Assembly (NCBI GenBank): GCA_046050465.1
Contig: JBJOPS010000017.1
Location: 1-34,015, forward strand
Reading direction: 5' to 3'
From: Egaibacter sp046050465
Lineage (GTDB): Bacteria > Pseudomonadota > Gammaproteobacteria > Burkholderiales > Burkholderiaceae_C
DNA: 34,015 nucleotides
Both the position numbers and the translations under genes were made by a program. Of this stretch, positions 16,015 to 23,768 are shown piece after piece; within the stretch, counting starts at the first letter, position 1; every line of letters starts with the position of its first letter. The notes under the pieces were generated by a model, which made no database searches, was not told where the DNA came from, and saw only the letters and a list, made by a program, of their open reading frames with translations.

Positions 16015-16320
16015 GTGGCAAAAATGGCTTTGATCGAGCGCGAGCTCAAAAGAGATAAACTGGTCGCCAAGTACGCGAAGAAATACGCGGAACTTAAGAG
16101 TGTCGCTGCTGACATGAAGCGTAGTGACGAGGAGCGTGCTGCGGCCCGTCTGGGTTTGCAAAAACTCCCGCGAAACGCGAATCCGACCCGTCAACGCAAT
16201 CGTTGTGCAATCACGGGGCGTCCCCGTGGTACGTTCCAGTATTTTGGTCTGGGTCGTGCAAAAATTCGTGAAATGGCTTTTGCTGGGGAAATCCCCGGTA
16301 TCGTCAAGGCTAGCTGGTAA
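16015..16320 (+). CDS. rpsN: Ribosomal protein S14, zinc-independent form
   Basis: The 101-residue small-subunit head protein starts at a GTG (16015), giving the family N terminus (M)AKMALIEREL with a GAGG ribosome site seven bases upstream. There is no CxxC pair, so this is the long, cysteine-free form that needs no zinc. The conserved RNRCAITGRPRG is present at about 60-71. Confidence 0.97.
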   Translation: MAKMALIERELKRDKLVAKYAKKYAELKSVAADMKRSDEERAAARLGLQKLPRNANPTRQRNRCAITGRPRGTFQYFGLGRAKIREMAFAGEIPGIVKASW

Positions 16321-16338
16321 GCGACAGGAGACATAAAT

Positions 16339-16734
16339 ATGAGCATGAGTGATCCTATCGCCGACTTGCTGACGCGTATTCGCAATGCCCAGATGGTGGC
16401 AAAAACTACCGTCTCGGTGCCATCTTCAAGAGTAAAAGTTGCTATTGCCCAGGTGTTAAAAGACGAGGGCTACATTGACGGTTTCAAGGTGAGTTCAGAA
16501 GACGGCAAGGCCGAGCTGGAAATCGCCCTGAAATATTACGCAGGCAGGCCTGTTATTGAGCGTATTGAGCGAGTGAGTCGCCCTGGTCTGCGGGTCTATC
16601 GCGGCAGCGATGCGATTCCCCAGGTTCAGAACGGTCTTGGCGTGGCAATCGTCACCACTCCCAAAGGTGTGATGACGGACCGCAAAGCGCGTGCCGCCGG
16701 TGTTGGTGGTGAAGTTCTTTGCTACGTCGCTTAA
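16339..16734 (+). CDS. rpsH: Ribosomal protein S8
   Basis: The 131-residue protein binds 16S rRNA helix 21 and in E. coli also represses its own operon by binding mRNA near rplE. It starts MSMSDPIADLLTRIRNAQ, after an AGGAG site. A second ATG two codons later is possible. The C-terminal GVMTDRKARAAGVGGEVLCYV is conserved. Confidence 0.98.
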   Translation: MSMSDPIADLLTRIRNAQMVAKTTVSVPSSRVKVAIAQVLKDEGYIDGFKVSSEDGKAELEIALKYYAGRPVIERIERVSRPGLRVYRGSDAIPQVQNGLGVAIVTTPKGVMTDRKARAAGVGGEVLCYVA

Positions 16735-16760
16735 AGCGTGACATTCAGGAGTAACAGAAA

Positions 16761-17294
16761 ATGTCTCGTGTAGGAAAAATGCCTGTCGCCGTCCCTTCTG
16801 GTGTGGATGTGTCGATCAAGGAAGAACAAATCAGTGTCAAGGGTTCCGGGGGGGCATTGATGTTGACCCAGAACGTGTTGGTCAAGGTAACCAGCGATGC
16901 TGGCAATCTCAGTTTTGCTCCGGCCAATGACTCGCGTGAAGCCAATGCCATGAGCGGAACCATGCGGCAGCTGGTTAACAACATGGTTGTGGGTGTCACC
17001 AAGGGTTTTGAGAAGAGGCTCAGCTTGGTTGGCGTGGGCTACAAAGCGCAGGCCCAGGGTGCCAAGCTGAATTTGACGGTTGGTTATTCTCATCCTGTCA
17101 ATAAAGACATGCCTGCTGGCATTACCGTTGCAACCCCCACCCCCACGGAAATCGTGATCAAGGGTGCTGACAGGCAGCGGGTTGGTCAAGTAGCGGCCGA
17201 AATTCGTGCGATCCGTCCGCCTGAGCCCTATAAAGGCAAGGGTATTCGCTATGCGGACGAAAAAATCACGATCAAAGAAACCAAGAAGAAGTAA
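16761..17294 (+). CDS. rplF: Ribosomal protein L6
   Basis: The 177-residue protein sits near the factor-binding site of the 50S subunit. It has the duplicated L6 fold. The N terminus MSRVGKMPVAVPSGV and the C-terminal signature PPEPYKGKGIRYADE are conserved. An AGGAG site precedes the ATG. Confidence 0.98.
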   Translation: MSRVGKMPVAVPSGVDVSIKEEQISVKGSGGALMLTQNVLVKVTSDAGNLSFAPANDSREANAMSGTMRQLVNNMVVGVTKGFEKRLSLVGVGYKAQAQGAKLNLTVGYSHPVNKDMPAGITVATPTPTEIVIKGADRQRVGQVAAEIRAIRPPEPYKGKGIRYADEKITIKETKKK

Positions 17295-17305
17295 GGGGCA
17301 GCATC

Positions 17306-17671
17306 ATGTTGACCAAAAAACAGCAGCGTCTTCGCAGATCTCGTCAAACCCGCATCCGTATTGCCGCGCAAGGTGTTGCACGTCTGACGGTAAACCGCAC
17401 CAACCTGCATATCTATGCCAGCGTAATTTCCGGCGATGGAAGCAAGGTGCTGGCCACCGCATCCACGGTTGAGCTCGAAGTTCGCAAATCACTGGGTGGT
17501 TGTGGCAAGGGGGGTAATGTGGCTGCAGCCCAGGCTATTGGCAAGCGTGTTGCTGAAAAGGCAAAGGCTGCAGGTGTTGAAAAGGTTGCATTTGACCGTG
17601 CGGGCTTTGCCTTTCATGGACGCGTCAAGGCGTTGGCTGATGCCGCGCGTGAAGCTGGCTTGCAGTTCTAA
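17306..17671 (+). CDS. rplR: Ribosomal protein L18
   Basis: The 121-residue protein binds 5S rRNA together with L5. The basic N terminus (KKQQRLRRSRQTR), RLTVNRTNLHIYASVI and the C-terminal FDRAGFAFHGRVKALADAAREAG are typical. It starts 11 bases after the rplF stop. Confidence 0.98.
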   Translation: MLTKKQQRLRRSRQTRIRIAAQGVARLTVNRTNLHIYASVISGDGSKVLATASTVELEVRKSLGGCGKGGNVAAAQAIGKRVAEKAKAAGVEKVAFDRAGFAFHGRVKALADAAREAGLQF

Positions 17672-17688
17672 GCAGATCGGAAATAAAC

Positions 17689-18213
17689 ATGGCAAAAGTT
17701 CAAGCGAAAATGCAGGGCAAGGCAGAGGGCCCTGAAGACGGTATGCGCGAGAAGATGATCGCGATCAACCGCGTCACCAAAGTGGTGAAGGGGGGTCGTA
17801 TTCTCGGTTTTGCTGCTTTGACGGTTGTTGGTGATGGCGATGGCCGTATCGGCATGGGCAAGGGTAAATCCAAAGAAGTTCCTGCTGCTGTTCAAAAAGC
17901 CATGGAAGAAGCCCGTCGTAACATGATCAAGGTGTCGTTGAAGAACGGCTCCATCCATCACAAAGTGATGGGTCATCATGGCGCTGCCAATGTGATGATG
18001 GCTCCTGCTCCAAAGGGTACGGGCATCATTGCTGGCGGTCCAATGCGCGCAGTGTTTGAGGTGATTGGTATCACCGACATTGTCGCCAAAAGTCATGGCT
18101 CTACCAATCCTTACAACATGGTTCGTGCCACGCTTGATGCCCTGTCGGTTTCCACTACGCCAGCTGAGGTGGCTGCGAAGCGTGGCAAGACGGTTGAAGA
18201 ACTCTTCGTTTAA
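17689..18213 (+). CDS. rpsE: Ribosomal protein S5
   Basis: The 174-residue protein of the small subunit affects translational accuracy and helicase activity at the mRNA entrance. The double-stranded RNA-binding-like N-terminal domain begins near REKMIAINRVTKVVKGGR, with the S5 signature GRILGFAALTVVGDGDGRIG. The C-terminal domain includes TGIIAGGPMRAVFEVIGI. Confidence 0.98.
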   Translation: MAKVQAKMQGKAEGPEDGMREKMIAINRVTKVVKGGRILGFAALTVVGDGDGRIGMGKGKSKEVPAAVQKAMEEARRNMIKVSLKNGSIHHKVMGHHGAANVMMAPAPKGTGIIAGGPMRAVFEVIGITDIVAKSHGSTNPYNMVRATLDALSVSTTPAEVAAKRGKTVEELFV

Positions 18214-18239
18214 ATTGTTTGACTGGCGGGAGTTGAGAA

Positions 18240-18422
18240 ATGACTACACAACAAAAAGTGACGATTCAATTGGTGCGTAGCCCTATCGGCTGCAAGGAAT
18301 CTCACCGTGCAACAGTTCGTGGTTTGGGTCTTCGTAAAATTCGCAGCACCAGCGAATTGGTCGATACGCCTGAAGTGCGTGGAATGATTAACAAGATCAG
18401 TTACCTGGTCAAAGTGCTCTAA
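18240..18422 (+). CDS. rpmD: Ribosomal protein L30
   Basis: The 60-residue large-subunit protein has the family pattern VQLVRSPIGCKESHRATVRGLG (abridged; residues 9-31), then the end of the fold with VRGMINKISYLVKV. A GGGAG ribosome site precedes the start. The length is normal. Confidence 0.96.
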   Translation: MTTQQKVTIQLVRSPIGCKESHRATVRGLGLRKIRSTSELVDTPEVRGMINKISYLVKVL

Positions 18423-18432
18423 GAGGTTGATG

Positions 18433-18864
18433 ATGGAACTCAATGGCATCAAGCCGGCTGATGGCGCCAAGCATTACAAGCGTCGTGTTGGTCGTGGCAT
18501 CGGCTCGGGCCTGGGCAAGACGGCCGGTCGTGGGCACAAGGGGCAAAAGTCCCGTGCGGGGGGCTACCACAAGGTGGGTTTCGAAGGCGGTCAAATGCCT
18601 TTGCAGCGTCGTCTGCCCAAGCGTGGCTTCAAATCACATTTGCTGAAGTTCAATGCAGAAATTACGCTGACTGCGCTTGAGCAGTTGGGTGCTGCTGAGG
18701 TGGATATGTTGACATTGAAGCAAGTCGGACTCATTGGACAGCTTGTGAAAATTGTTAAAGTTGTGAAAACCGGTGAGTTGAGCAAATCTGTCAAGCTGAC
18801 GGGTATAGGTGCAACGGTGGGTGCCAAGGCGGCTATTGAAGCGGCTGGCGGTAGCGTCGCTTAA
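18433..18864 (+). CDS. rplO: Ribosomal protein L15
   Basis: The 143-residue protein acts late in 50S assembly. The N terminus MELNGIKPADGAKH is followed by the glycine-rich basic region GRGIGSGLGKTAGRGHKGQK. Two ATGs lie side by side; I chose 18433 because the AAGAGG site is six bases away and the family begins MELN. The last gene before secY, as in most bacteria. Confidence 0.97.
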   Translation: MELNGIKPADGAKHYKRRVGRGIGSGLGKTAGRGHKGQKSRAGGYHKVGFEGGQMPLQRRLPKRGFKSHLLKFNAEITLTALEQLGAAEVDMLTLKQVGLIGQLVKIVKVVKTGELSKSVKLTGIGATVGAKAAIEAAGGSVA

Positions 18865-18889
18865 TTGAACCACAGATAAACGAGTGACC

Positions 18890-20200
18890 GTGGCAACTAA
18901 CACAGCTCAAATAGCAAAAACTGGCAAATTCGGTGACCTGCGTCGCCGACTGGTTTTTTTGTTGCTTGCGCTGGTCGTTTATCGCATTGGTGCACACATC
19001 CCTGTGCCTGGGATTGACCCTGCTCAGTTGCAGCAGTTCTTTAAAGGCCAGCAAGGCGGTATTTTGGGCATGTTCAACATGTTCTCGGGCGGCGCGCTTT
19101 CTCGTTTCACGGTGTTCGCTTTGGGGATCATGCCCTACATCTCTGCGTCGATCATCATGCAGTTGCTCACATATGTGCTGCCAGCATTTGAGCAATTGAA
19201 GAAAGAGGGTGAGGCTGGACGTCGCAAAATTACACAGTACACCCGGTACGGAACTGTGGGTTTGGCGTTGTTTCAGTCCATGGGGATTGCCGTTGCGTTG
19301 GAGAGTTCTGCCGGATTGGTGATTTCGCCCGGTTTCGGGTTCCGGTTTACCGCAGTTTGCACGCTAACGGCCGGCACCATGTTTTTGATGTGGCTGGGTG
19401 AGCAGATTACTGAGCGTGGTCTGGGCAATGGTATTTCGATCCTGATTTTTGGCGGTATTGCGGCCGGATTGCCTAGTGCGATTGGGGGCTTGCTGGAATT
19501 GGTTCGCACTGGTGCGATGAGCATCATCGTTTCCTTGTTTATTGTCGTGCTCGTGGCTTTGGTTACTTATTTCGTAGTATTTGTGGAGAGAGGTCAACGC
19601 AAGATTCTGGTGAACTACGCCAGGCGTCAAGTGGGAAACAAAGTTTATGGTGGTCAGTCCTCGCATTTACCGCTGAAACTGAATATGGCAGGAGTAATTC
19701 CGCCCATTTTTGCGTCGTCAATTATTTTGTTGCCAGCAACTGTCGTCGGTTGGCTGAGTGCCGGCGAATCCGTGCGCTGGTTGAAAGACATCGCCAGCTC
19801 ATTGACACCGGGACAGCCTATCTACGTCATGTTTTATGCGGCGGCGATTGTGTTCTTCTGTTTTTTCTACACGGCACTTGTATTTAATAGCCGCGAAACC
19901 GCAGATAACCTCAAGAAGAGCGGAGCATTCATTCCAGGAATCCGGCCGGGTGATCAAACTGCAAAGTACATTGACAAGATTCTGCTAAGGTTAACCATGA
20001 TTGGCGCAATCTACATCACATTTGTGTGTTTACTGCCAGAGTTTTTGATTTTGAAGTACAACGTGCCGTTCTATTTTGGAGGTACATCCCTGTTGATTAT
20101 CGTAGTTGTGACGATGGACTTTTTGTCACAAGTCCAGAACTACATGATGTCACAGCAGTACGAATCGCTGTTAAAGAAGGCTAATTTCAAGTCTTCCTAG
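18890..20200 (+). CDS. secY: Preprotein translocase channel subunit SecY
   Basis: The 436-residue integral membrane protein forms the Sec channel for export and membrane insertion. About ten transmembrane helices are visible. The N terminus MATNTAQIAKTGKFGDLRRR, the plug region near PGIDPAQLQQFF, and the cytoplasmic loop AFIPGIRPGDQTAKYI are typical. The start is a GTG: 18890 fits the family N terminus MATN, while a GTG two codons upstream (18884) is also possible. Downstream the infA gene is broken. Confidence 0.97.
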   Translation: MATNTAQIAKTGKFGDLRRRLVFLLLALVVYRIGAHIPVPGIDPAQLQQFFKGQQGGILGMFNMFSGGALSRFTVFALGIMPYISASIIMQLLTYVLPAFEQLKKEGEAGRRKITQYTRYGTVGLALFQSMGIAVALESSAGLVISPGFGFRFTAVCTLTAGTMFLMWLGEQITERGLGNGISILIFGGIAAGLPSAIGGLLELVRTGAMSIIVSLFIVVLVALVTYFVVFVERGQRKILVNYARRQVGNKVYGGQSSHLPLKLNMAGVIPPIFASSIILLPATVVGWLSAGESVRWLKDIASSLTPGQPIYVMFYAAAIVFFCFFYTALVFNSRETADNLKKSGAFIPGIRPGDQTAKYIDKILLRLTMIGAIYITFVCLLPEFLILKYNVPFYFGGTSLLIIVVVTMDFLSQVQNYMMSQQYESLLKKANFKSS

Positions 20201-20208
20201 TGCAGGTA

Positions 20209-20320
20209 GTGCAGAAAATTTCCCGAACGCAAGATATACGAATTTTATCGGGTGACAAAGTCACTGTGGAGTTAACGCCTTATGACTTGGTCGGGCGATG
20301 ATTGTTTTAGAGCCAAGTAA
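20209..20320 (+). pseudogene. infA: Remnant of infA, translation initiation factor IF-1
   Basis: Beginning nine bases after secY, the + strand reads RILSGDKVTVELTPYDL (20239-20289), which matches the C-terminal half of IF-1. It then reaches an in-frame TGA at 20299. Beyond that, shifted pieces still resemble the end of the protein: ATT GTT near 20301 and AGA GCC AAG TAA (RAK stop) at 20309-20320. The first 40 or so codons of a normal 72-codon gene are absent. The position between secY and rpmJ is where infA lies in E. coli and many betaproteobacteria. IF-1 is essential, so an intact copy should exist elsewhere in the genome. Confidence 0.85.
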
Positions 20321-20379
20321 CAACGCTTGTTCCGAGCGAGTAAAAGTCGGAATCGTGCAAAGAGTTTTAGGAGAATGAA

Positions 20380-20493
20380 ATGAAGGTTTCGGCTTCGGTC
20401 AAAAAAATTTGCCGTAACTGCAAAATTATCCGACGCAAGGGCGTTGTGCGTGTGATCTGTACGGATCCACGCCACAAGCAACGTCAGGGTTGA
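20380..20493 (+). CDS. rpmJ: Ribosomal protein L36, zinc-binding form
   Basis: This 37-residue protein begins MKVSASVKKICRNCK. The zinc ligands C11, C14, C27 and H32 are all present, so it is the zinc-dependent form. An AGGAG site lies nine bases upstream. The upstream infA remnant means the mRNA between secY and rpmJ is about 180 bases of non-coding leader. Confidence 0.96.
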   Translation: MKVSASVKKICRNCKIIRRKGVVRVICTDPRHKQRQG

Positions 20494-20517
20494 TTGCAAG
20501 AGTTTTAGAGGACAAAA

Positions 20518-20883
20518 ATGGCACGTATCGCTGGCATCAATATTCCGCCGCATCAGCATTCTGAAATTGGCTTGACCGCCATTTTTGGTGTTGGTCGCAC
20601 TCGCGCTCGCAAAATTTGCGAGGCTTGTGGCATTGCTTACTCCAAAAAAGTCAAAGATTTGACCGATGGAGATCTGGAAAAAATTCGCGACCAGATTGCA
20701 CAGTTCACCATTGAGGGTGACCTGCGTCGTGAAACTACAATGAACATCAAGCGGTTGATGGATATTGGGTGTTATCGTGGATTCCGTCATCGTCGTGGCT
20801 TGCCCATGCGCGGTCAGCGTACTCGCACCAATGCGCGTACCCGTAAAGGACCACGCAAAGCAGCCCAGTCACTGAAGAAATAA
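20518..20883 (+). CDS. rpsM: Ribosomal protein S13
   Basis: The 121-residue protein in the head of the small subunit contacts the P-site tRNA and large subunit. It starts MARIAGINIPPHQHSEIGLT and has the helix-hairpin motif FGVGRTRARKIC and the C-terminal GLPMRGQRTRTNARTRKG tail. It opens the alpha operon block. Confidence 0.98.
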   Translation: MARIAGINIPPHQHSEIGLTAIFGVGRTRARKICEACGIAYSKKVKDLTDGDLEKIRDQIAQFTIEGDLRRETTMNIKRLMDIGCYRGFRHRRGLPMRGQRTRTNARTRKGPRKAAQSLKK

Positions 20884-20902
20884 CAGGCATTGAAAGATCA
20901 CT

Positions 20903-21307
20903 ATGGCAAAAGCTCCGGCCAATAACGCCGCCCAGCGTGTACGCAAGAAGGTTCGCAAGAATGTTGCCGATGGTGTCGCACACGTGCACGCATCGTTCAA
21001 TAACACCATCATCACCATTACCGACCGCCAAGGCAATGCCTTGTCATGGGCGTCGTCTGGTGGTCAGGGTTTCAAAGGCTCCCGCAAGTCCACTCCATTT
21101 GCTGCGCAGGTTGCTTCTGAAGTCGCAGGTCGTGCAGCCGTGGAGCAGGGCATTAAGAATCTTGATGTTGAAATCAAGGGCCCCGGGCCTGGCCGCGAGT
21201 CTTCGGTTCGTGCGCTGGCGGCCTTGGGCATCCGTATCAACATGATTGCTGACGTGACGCCTGTTCCGCATAACGGTTGTCGCCCACAAAAACGTCGCCG
21301 TATTTAA
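20903..21307 (+). CDS. rpsK: Ribosomal protein S11
   Basis: The 134-residue platform protein of the 30S subunit carries HVHASFNNTIITITDRQGN, the SSGGQGFKGSRKSTPFAAQ region and the C-terminal DVTPVPHNGCRPQKRRR. The length and motifs are normal. An 84-base gap follows before rpsD, containing a small hairpin with arms CCACAG and CTGTGG at 21352-21367. Confidence 0.98.
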   Translation: MAKAPANNAAQRVRKKVRKNVADGVAHVHASFNNTIITITDRQGNALSWASSGGQGFKGSRKSTPFAAQVASEVAGRAAVEQGIKNLDVEIKGPGPGRESSVRALAALGIRINMIADVTPVPHNGCRPQKRRRI

Positions 21308-21391
21308 TTTAACAACCAAGCCCACCGCCGTTTGTCACAGACTGATGGCTCCCACAGGATACTGTGGCAGATGATATAAAAGGAAATTCAA

Positions 21392-22015
21392 GTGGCACGC
21401 TATCTAGGCCCCAAGGCCAAACTATCCCGCCGTGAAGGCACTGACCTGTTTCTGAAGAGCGCTCGCCGCTCGATTGCTGACAAGGCCAAATTTGATTCAA
21501 AGCCCGGGCAGCATGGGCGTACTTCCGGCGCGAGAACCTCTGATTATGGTCTGCAGCTGCGTGAAAAGCAGAAGGTCAAGCGCATGTACGGTGTGTTGGA
21601 GCGCCAGTTTCGTCGTTATTTTGAAGAGGCTGATCGTCGAAAGGGCAATACGGGTGCCAACCTGATGTTTCTACTCGAGTCCCGGCTTGACAATGTGGTG
21701 TATCGCATGGGTTTCGGTTCCACCCGTGCTGAGGCTCGTCAGCTAGTGTCCCATAAAGCAATTACGGTCAACGGCCATCCAGTAAACATTCCGTCTTACT
21801 CCGTCAAGACGGGCGATGTAGTCGCCGTTCGCGATAAATCGAAAAAACAAAACCGCATTGTTGAGGCGCTGCAGCTTGCGCAGCAAGTTGGCATGCCGGC
21901 ATGGGTTGAAGTAAGTCTTGAAAAGGCAGAAGGTACTTTCAAAAAAGTTCCTGACCGCGATCAATTTGCCTCTGACATCAATGAATCACTGATTGTCGAG
22001 TTGTACTCGCGTTAA
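21392..22015 (+). CDS. rpsD: Ribosomal protein S4, zinc-independent form
   Basis: The 207-residue primary 16S rRNA-binding protein also acts as a translational repressor of the alpha operon in E. coli. It starts at GTG (21392) with an AAGGAAA site. The N terminus ARYLGPKAKLSRREGTDLF lacks cysteines, so this is the zinc-free form. The S4 RNA-binding domain is at about 95-155 (SRLDNVVYRMGFGSTRAEAR and onward). Confidence 0.98.
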   Translation: MARYLGPKAKLSRREGTDLFLKSARRSIADKAKFDSKPGQHGRTSGARTSDYGLQLREKQKVKRMYGVLERQFRRYFEEADRRKGNTGANLMFLLESRLDNVVYRMGFGSTRAEARQLVSHKAITVNGHPVNIPSYSVKTGDVVAVRDKSKKQNRIVEALQLAQQVGMPAWVEVSLEKAEGTFKKVPDRDQFASDINESLIVELYSR

Positions 22016-22122
22016 TTCTGGTCTTTGTTAGTTATCGTTCCTGGTTCATGAATTAACAGTGAGTCAGGTGCTTCACCAGCCTTACCGGTGTAACGAGCCG
22101 GGGGTATTGAGAGGAAGTTTGC

Positions 22123-23112
22123 ATGCAAAATAATCTGTTGAAACCAAAAACAATCAACGTAGAACAACTTGGAGTCAACCGGGCAAAAGTGGCGTTAGAG
22201 CCTTTTGAACGCGGTTATGGTCATACTTTAGGTAATGCGCTGCGCCGTGTACTGTTGTCATCCATGCCTGGATTCGCCGTAACTGAAGTTACGATTGCGG
22301 GCGTTCTTCATGAGTACTCGTCAATTGACGGTGTGCAGGAAGACGTTGTCAACATTTTGCTAAATCTGAAGGGCGTGATTTTCAAACTGCATAACCGCGA
22401 AGAAGTCACGTTGAGCCTGCGCAAAGATGGTGAGGGTGTTGTAACTGCCGCTGCCATCCAGACACCTCACGACGTTGAAATCATTAATCCTGACCATGTC
22501 ATCGCCAATTTGTCACATGGTGGCAAGCTGGATATGCAAATCAAAGTTGAGAAGGGCCGCGGTTATGTTCCAGGAACGATCCGACGTCATGGTGATGAGT
22601 CAAGCAAATCAATTGGCCGTATCGTTTTGGACGCATCTTTTTCGCCGGTAAAGCGAGTCAGCTACACGGTCGAAAGTGCCCGTGTCGAACAGCGGACTGA
22701 TCTTGATAAATTGGTTGTTGAGATTGAAACCAATGGTGCCATCACTGCAGAAGACGCCGTTCGCGCTTCTGCCAAAATCCTGGTTGAACAGTTGGCGGTG
22801 TTTGCACAACTCGAAGGTGGTGAGTTGGCCGCTTTTGATTCTCCTGCCCCGCGCGGCAATACGCAGTTCGATCCCATTTTGCTGCGCCCTGTGGATGAAC
22901 TTGAACTGACTGTTCGTTCGGCAAATTGCCTCAAGGCAGAGAACATTTACTACATTGGCGATCTGATTCAGCGTACGGAAAACGAGTTGCTGAAAACGCC
23001 CAATCTGGGCCGCAAGTCGTTGAACGAGATCAAGGAAGTGCTGGCGTCCCGTGGTCTCACCTTAGGGATGAAACTGGAGAGCTGGCCACCCGCAGCTCTC
23101 GAAAAGCGTTAG
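22123..23112 (+). CDS. rpoA: RNA polymerase alpha subunit
   Basis: The 329-residue subunit dimerises to nucleate RNA polymerase assembly. The N-terminal domain (about 1-230) has the dimer motif ERGYGHTLGNALRRVLLSS. After a linker, the C-terminal domain (about 250-315) has the DNA- and activator-binding helix RSANCLKAENI and NLGRKSLNEIKEVL. An AGAGGAA ribosome site precedes the ATG. Confidence 0.98.
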   Translation: MQNNLLKPKTINVEQLGVNRAKVALEPFERGYGHTLGNALRRVLLSSMPGFAVTEVTIAGVLHEYSSIDGVQEDVVNILLNLKGVIFKLHNREEVTLSLRKDGEGVVTAAAIQTPHDVEIINPDHVIANLSHGGKLDMQIKVEKGRGYVPGTIRRHGDESSKSIGRIVLDASFSPVKRVSYTVESARVEQRTDLDKLVVEIETNGAITAEDAVRASAKILVEQLAVFAQLEGGELAAFDSPAPRGNTQFDPILLRPVDELELTVRSANCLKAENIYYIGDLIQRTENELLKTPNLGRKSLNEIKEVLASRGLTLGMKLESWPPAALEKR

Positions 23113-23195
23113 ATAGAAACAGCCCAATACAGGGCTCAGTGCCAAGGGCAGTACCTGATACGGCTGCCTCATACATAAATTAAAGGATAAGCACC

Positions 23196-23594
23196 ATGCG
23201 TCACGGACACGGACTACGTAAACTCAACCGCACCAGCGAACACCGCCTCGCGATGTTGCGCAACATGATGAATTCGCTCATTGAGCATGAAGTCATCAAG
23301 ACCACATTGCCGAAGGCCAAGGAATTGCGCCGCGTGGTTGAGCCCATGATTACTTTGGCTAAAGAGGCAACTGTTGCCAACCGCCGCCTTGCATTTGATC
23401 GTCTGCGCGACCGCGACAGCGTTACCAAGTTGTTCAACGACCTTGGCCCACGTTTCAAGGCTCGTCCAGGTGGCTACACACGTATCCTGAAAATGGGTTT
23501 TCGCGTTGGCGACAATGCACCAATGGCTTTGGTTGAGCTGGTTGACCGCCCAGAGGTTGTGGAAGCTCCTGCTGCCGAAGCAGTGAAAGCTTAA
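23196..23594 (+). CDS. rplQ: Ribosomal protein L17
   Basis: The 132-residue large-subunit protein starts MRHGHGLRKLNRTSEHR, with the family block TLPKAKELRRVVEPMITLAK at about 37-56. A short Ala/Glu-rich tail ends it. It is the last gene of the ribosomal block, 22 bases before the initiator tRNA. Confidence 0.98.
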   Translation: MRHGHGLRKLNRTSEHRLAMLRNMMNSLIEHEVIKTTLPKAKELRRVVEPMITLAKEATVANRRLAFDRLRDRDSVTKLFNDLGPRFKARPGGYTRILKMGFRVGDNAPMALVELVDRPEVVEAPAAEAVKA

Positions 23595-23615
23595 TAAGGT
23601 ATACTCATCGATTAC

Positions 23616-23691
<76 letters not shown>

Positions 23692-23692
<1 letters not shown>

Positions 23693-23713
23693 AAAAAATA
23701 GCGATCTTCGCTA
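23692..23713 (-). terminator. Terminator for the minus-strand oxidoreductase gene
   Basis: TAGCGA and TCGCTA (23699-23713) pair around a three-base loop and, read on the minus strand, are followed by a run of seven T. It directly abuts the CCA end of the tRNA and would stop transcription arriving from the molybdopterin oxidoreductase gene. Confidence 0.65.
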
Positions 23714-23714
23714 A

Positions 23715-23750
23715 CAGAAACGCCCACTTTATGTGGGCGTTTCTGTTTCT
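23715..23750 (+). terminator. Rho-independent terminator after the ribosomal block and tRNA
   Basis: A perfect 13-bp stem (CAGAAACGCCCAC at 23715-23727 with its complement at 23733-23745) and a five-base loop are followed by TTTCT. It closes the plus-strand unit ending in the tRNA and may act in both directions. Confidence 0.85.
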
Positions 23751-23768
23751 GTACGGTCCCGGCGACTA

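Noticed and set aside
20355..20517. Similar leaders AGAGTTTTAG before rpmJ and rpsM, considered as a duplicated regulatory element
   Set aside because: Only about ten bases are shared and they include the ribosome site; convergence or a tiny duplication explains it.
21352..21367. Hairpin CCACAG-GATA-CTGTGG between rpsK and rpsD, considered as a terminator
   Set aside because: The stem is six pairs with no T-run, inside an operon that must be read through. It may still be a minor mRNA structure.
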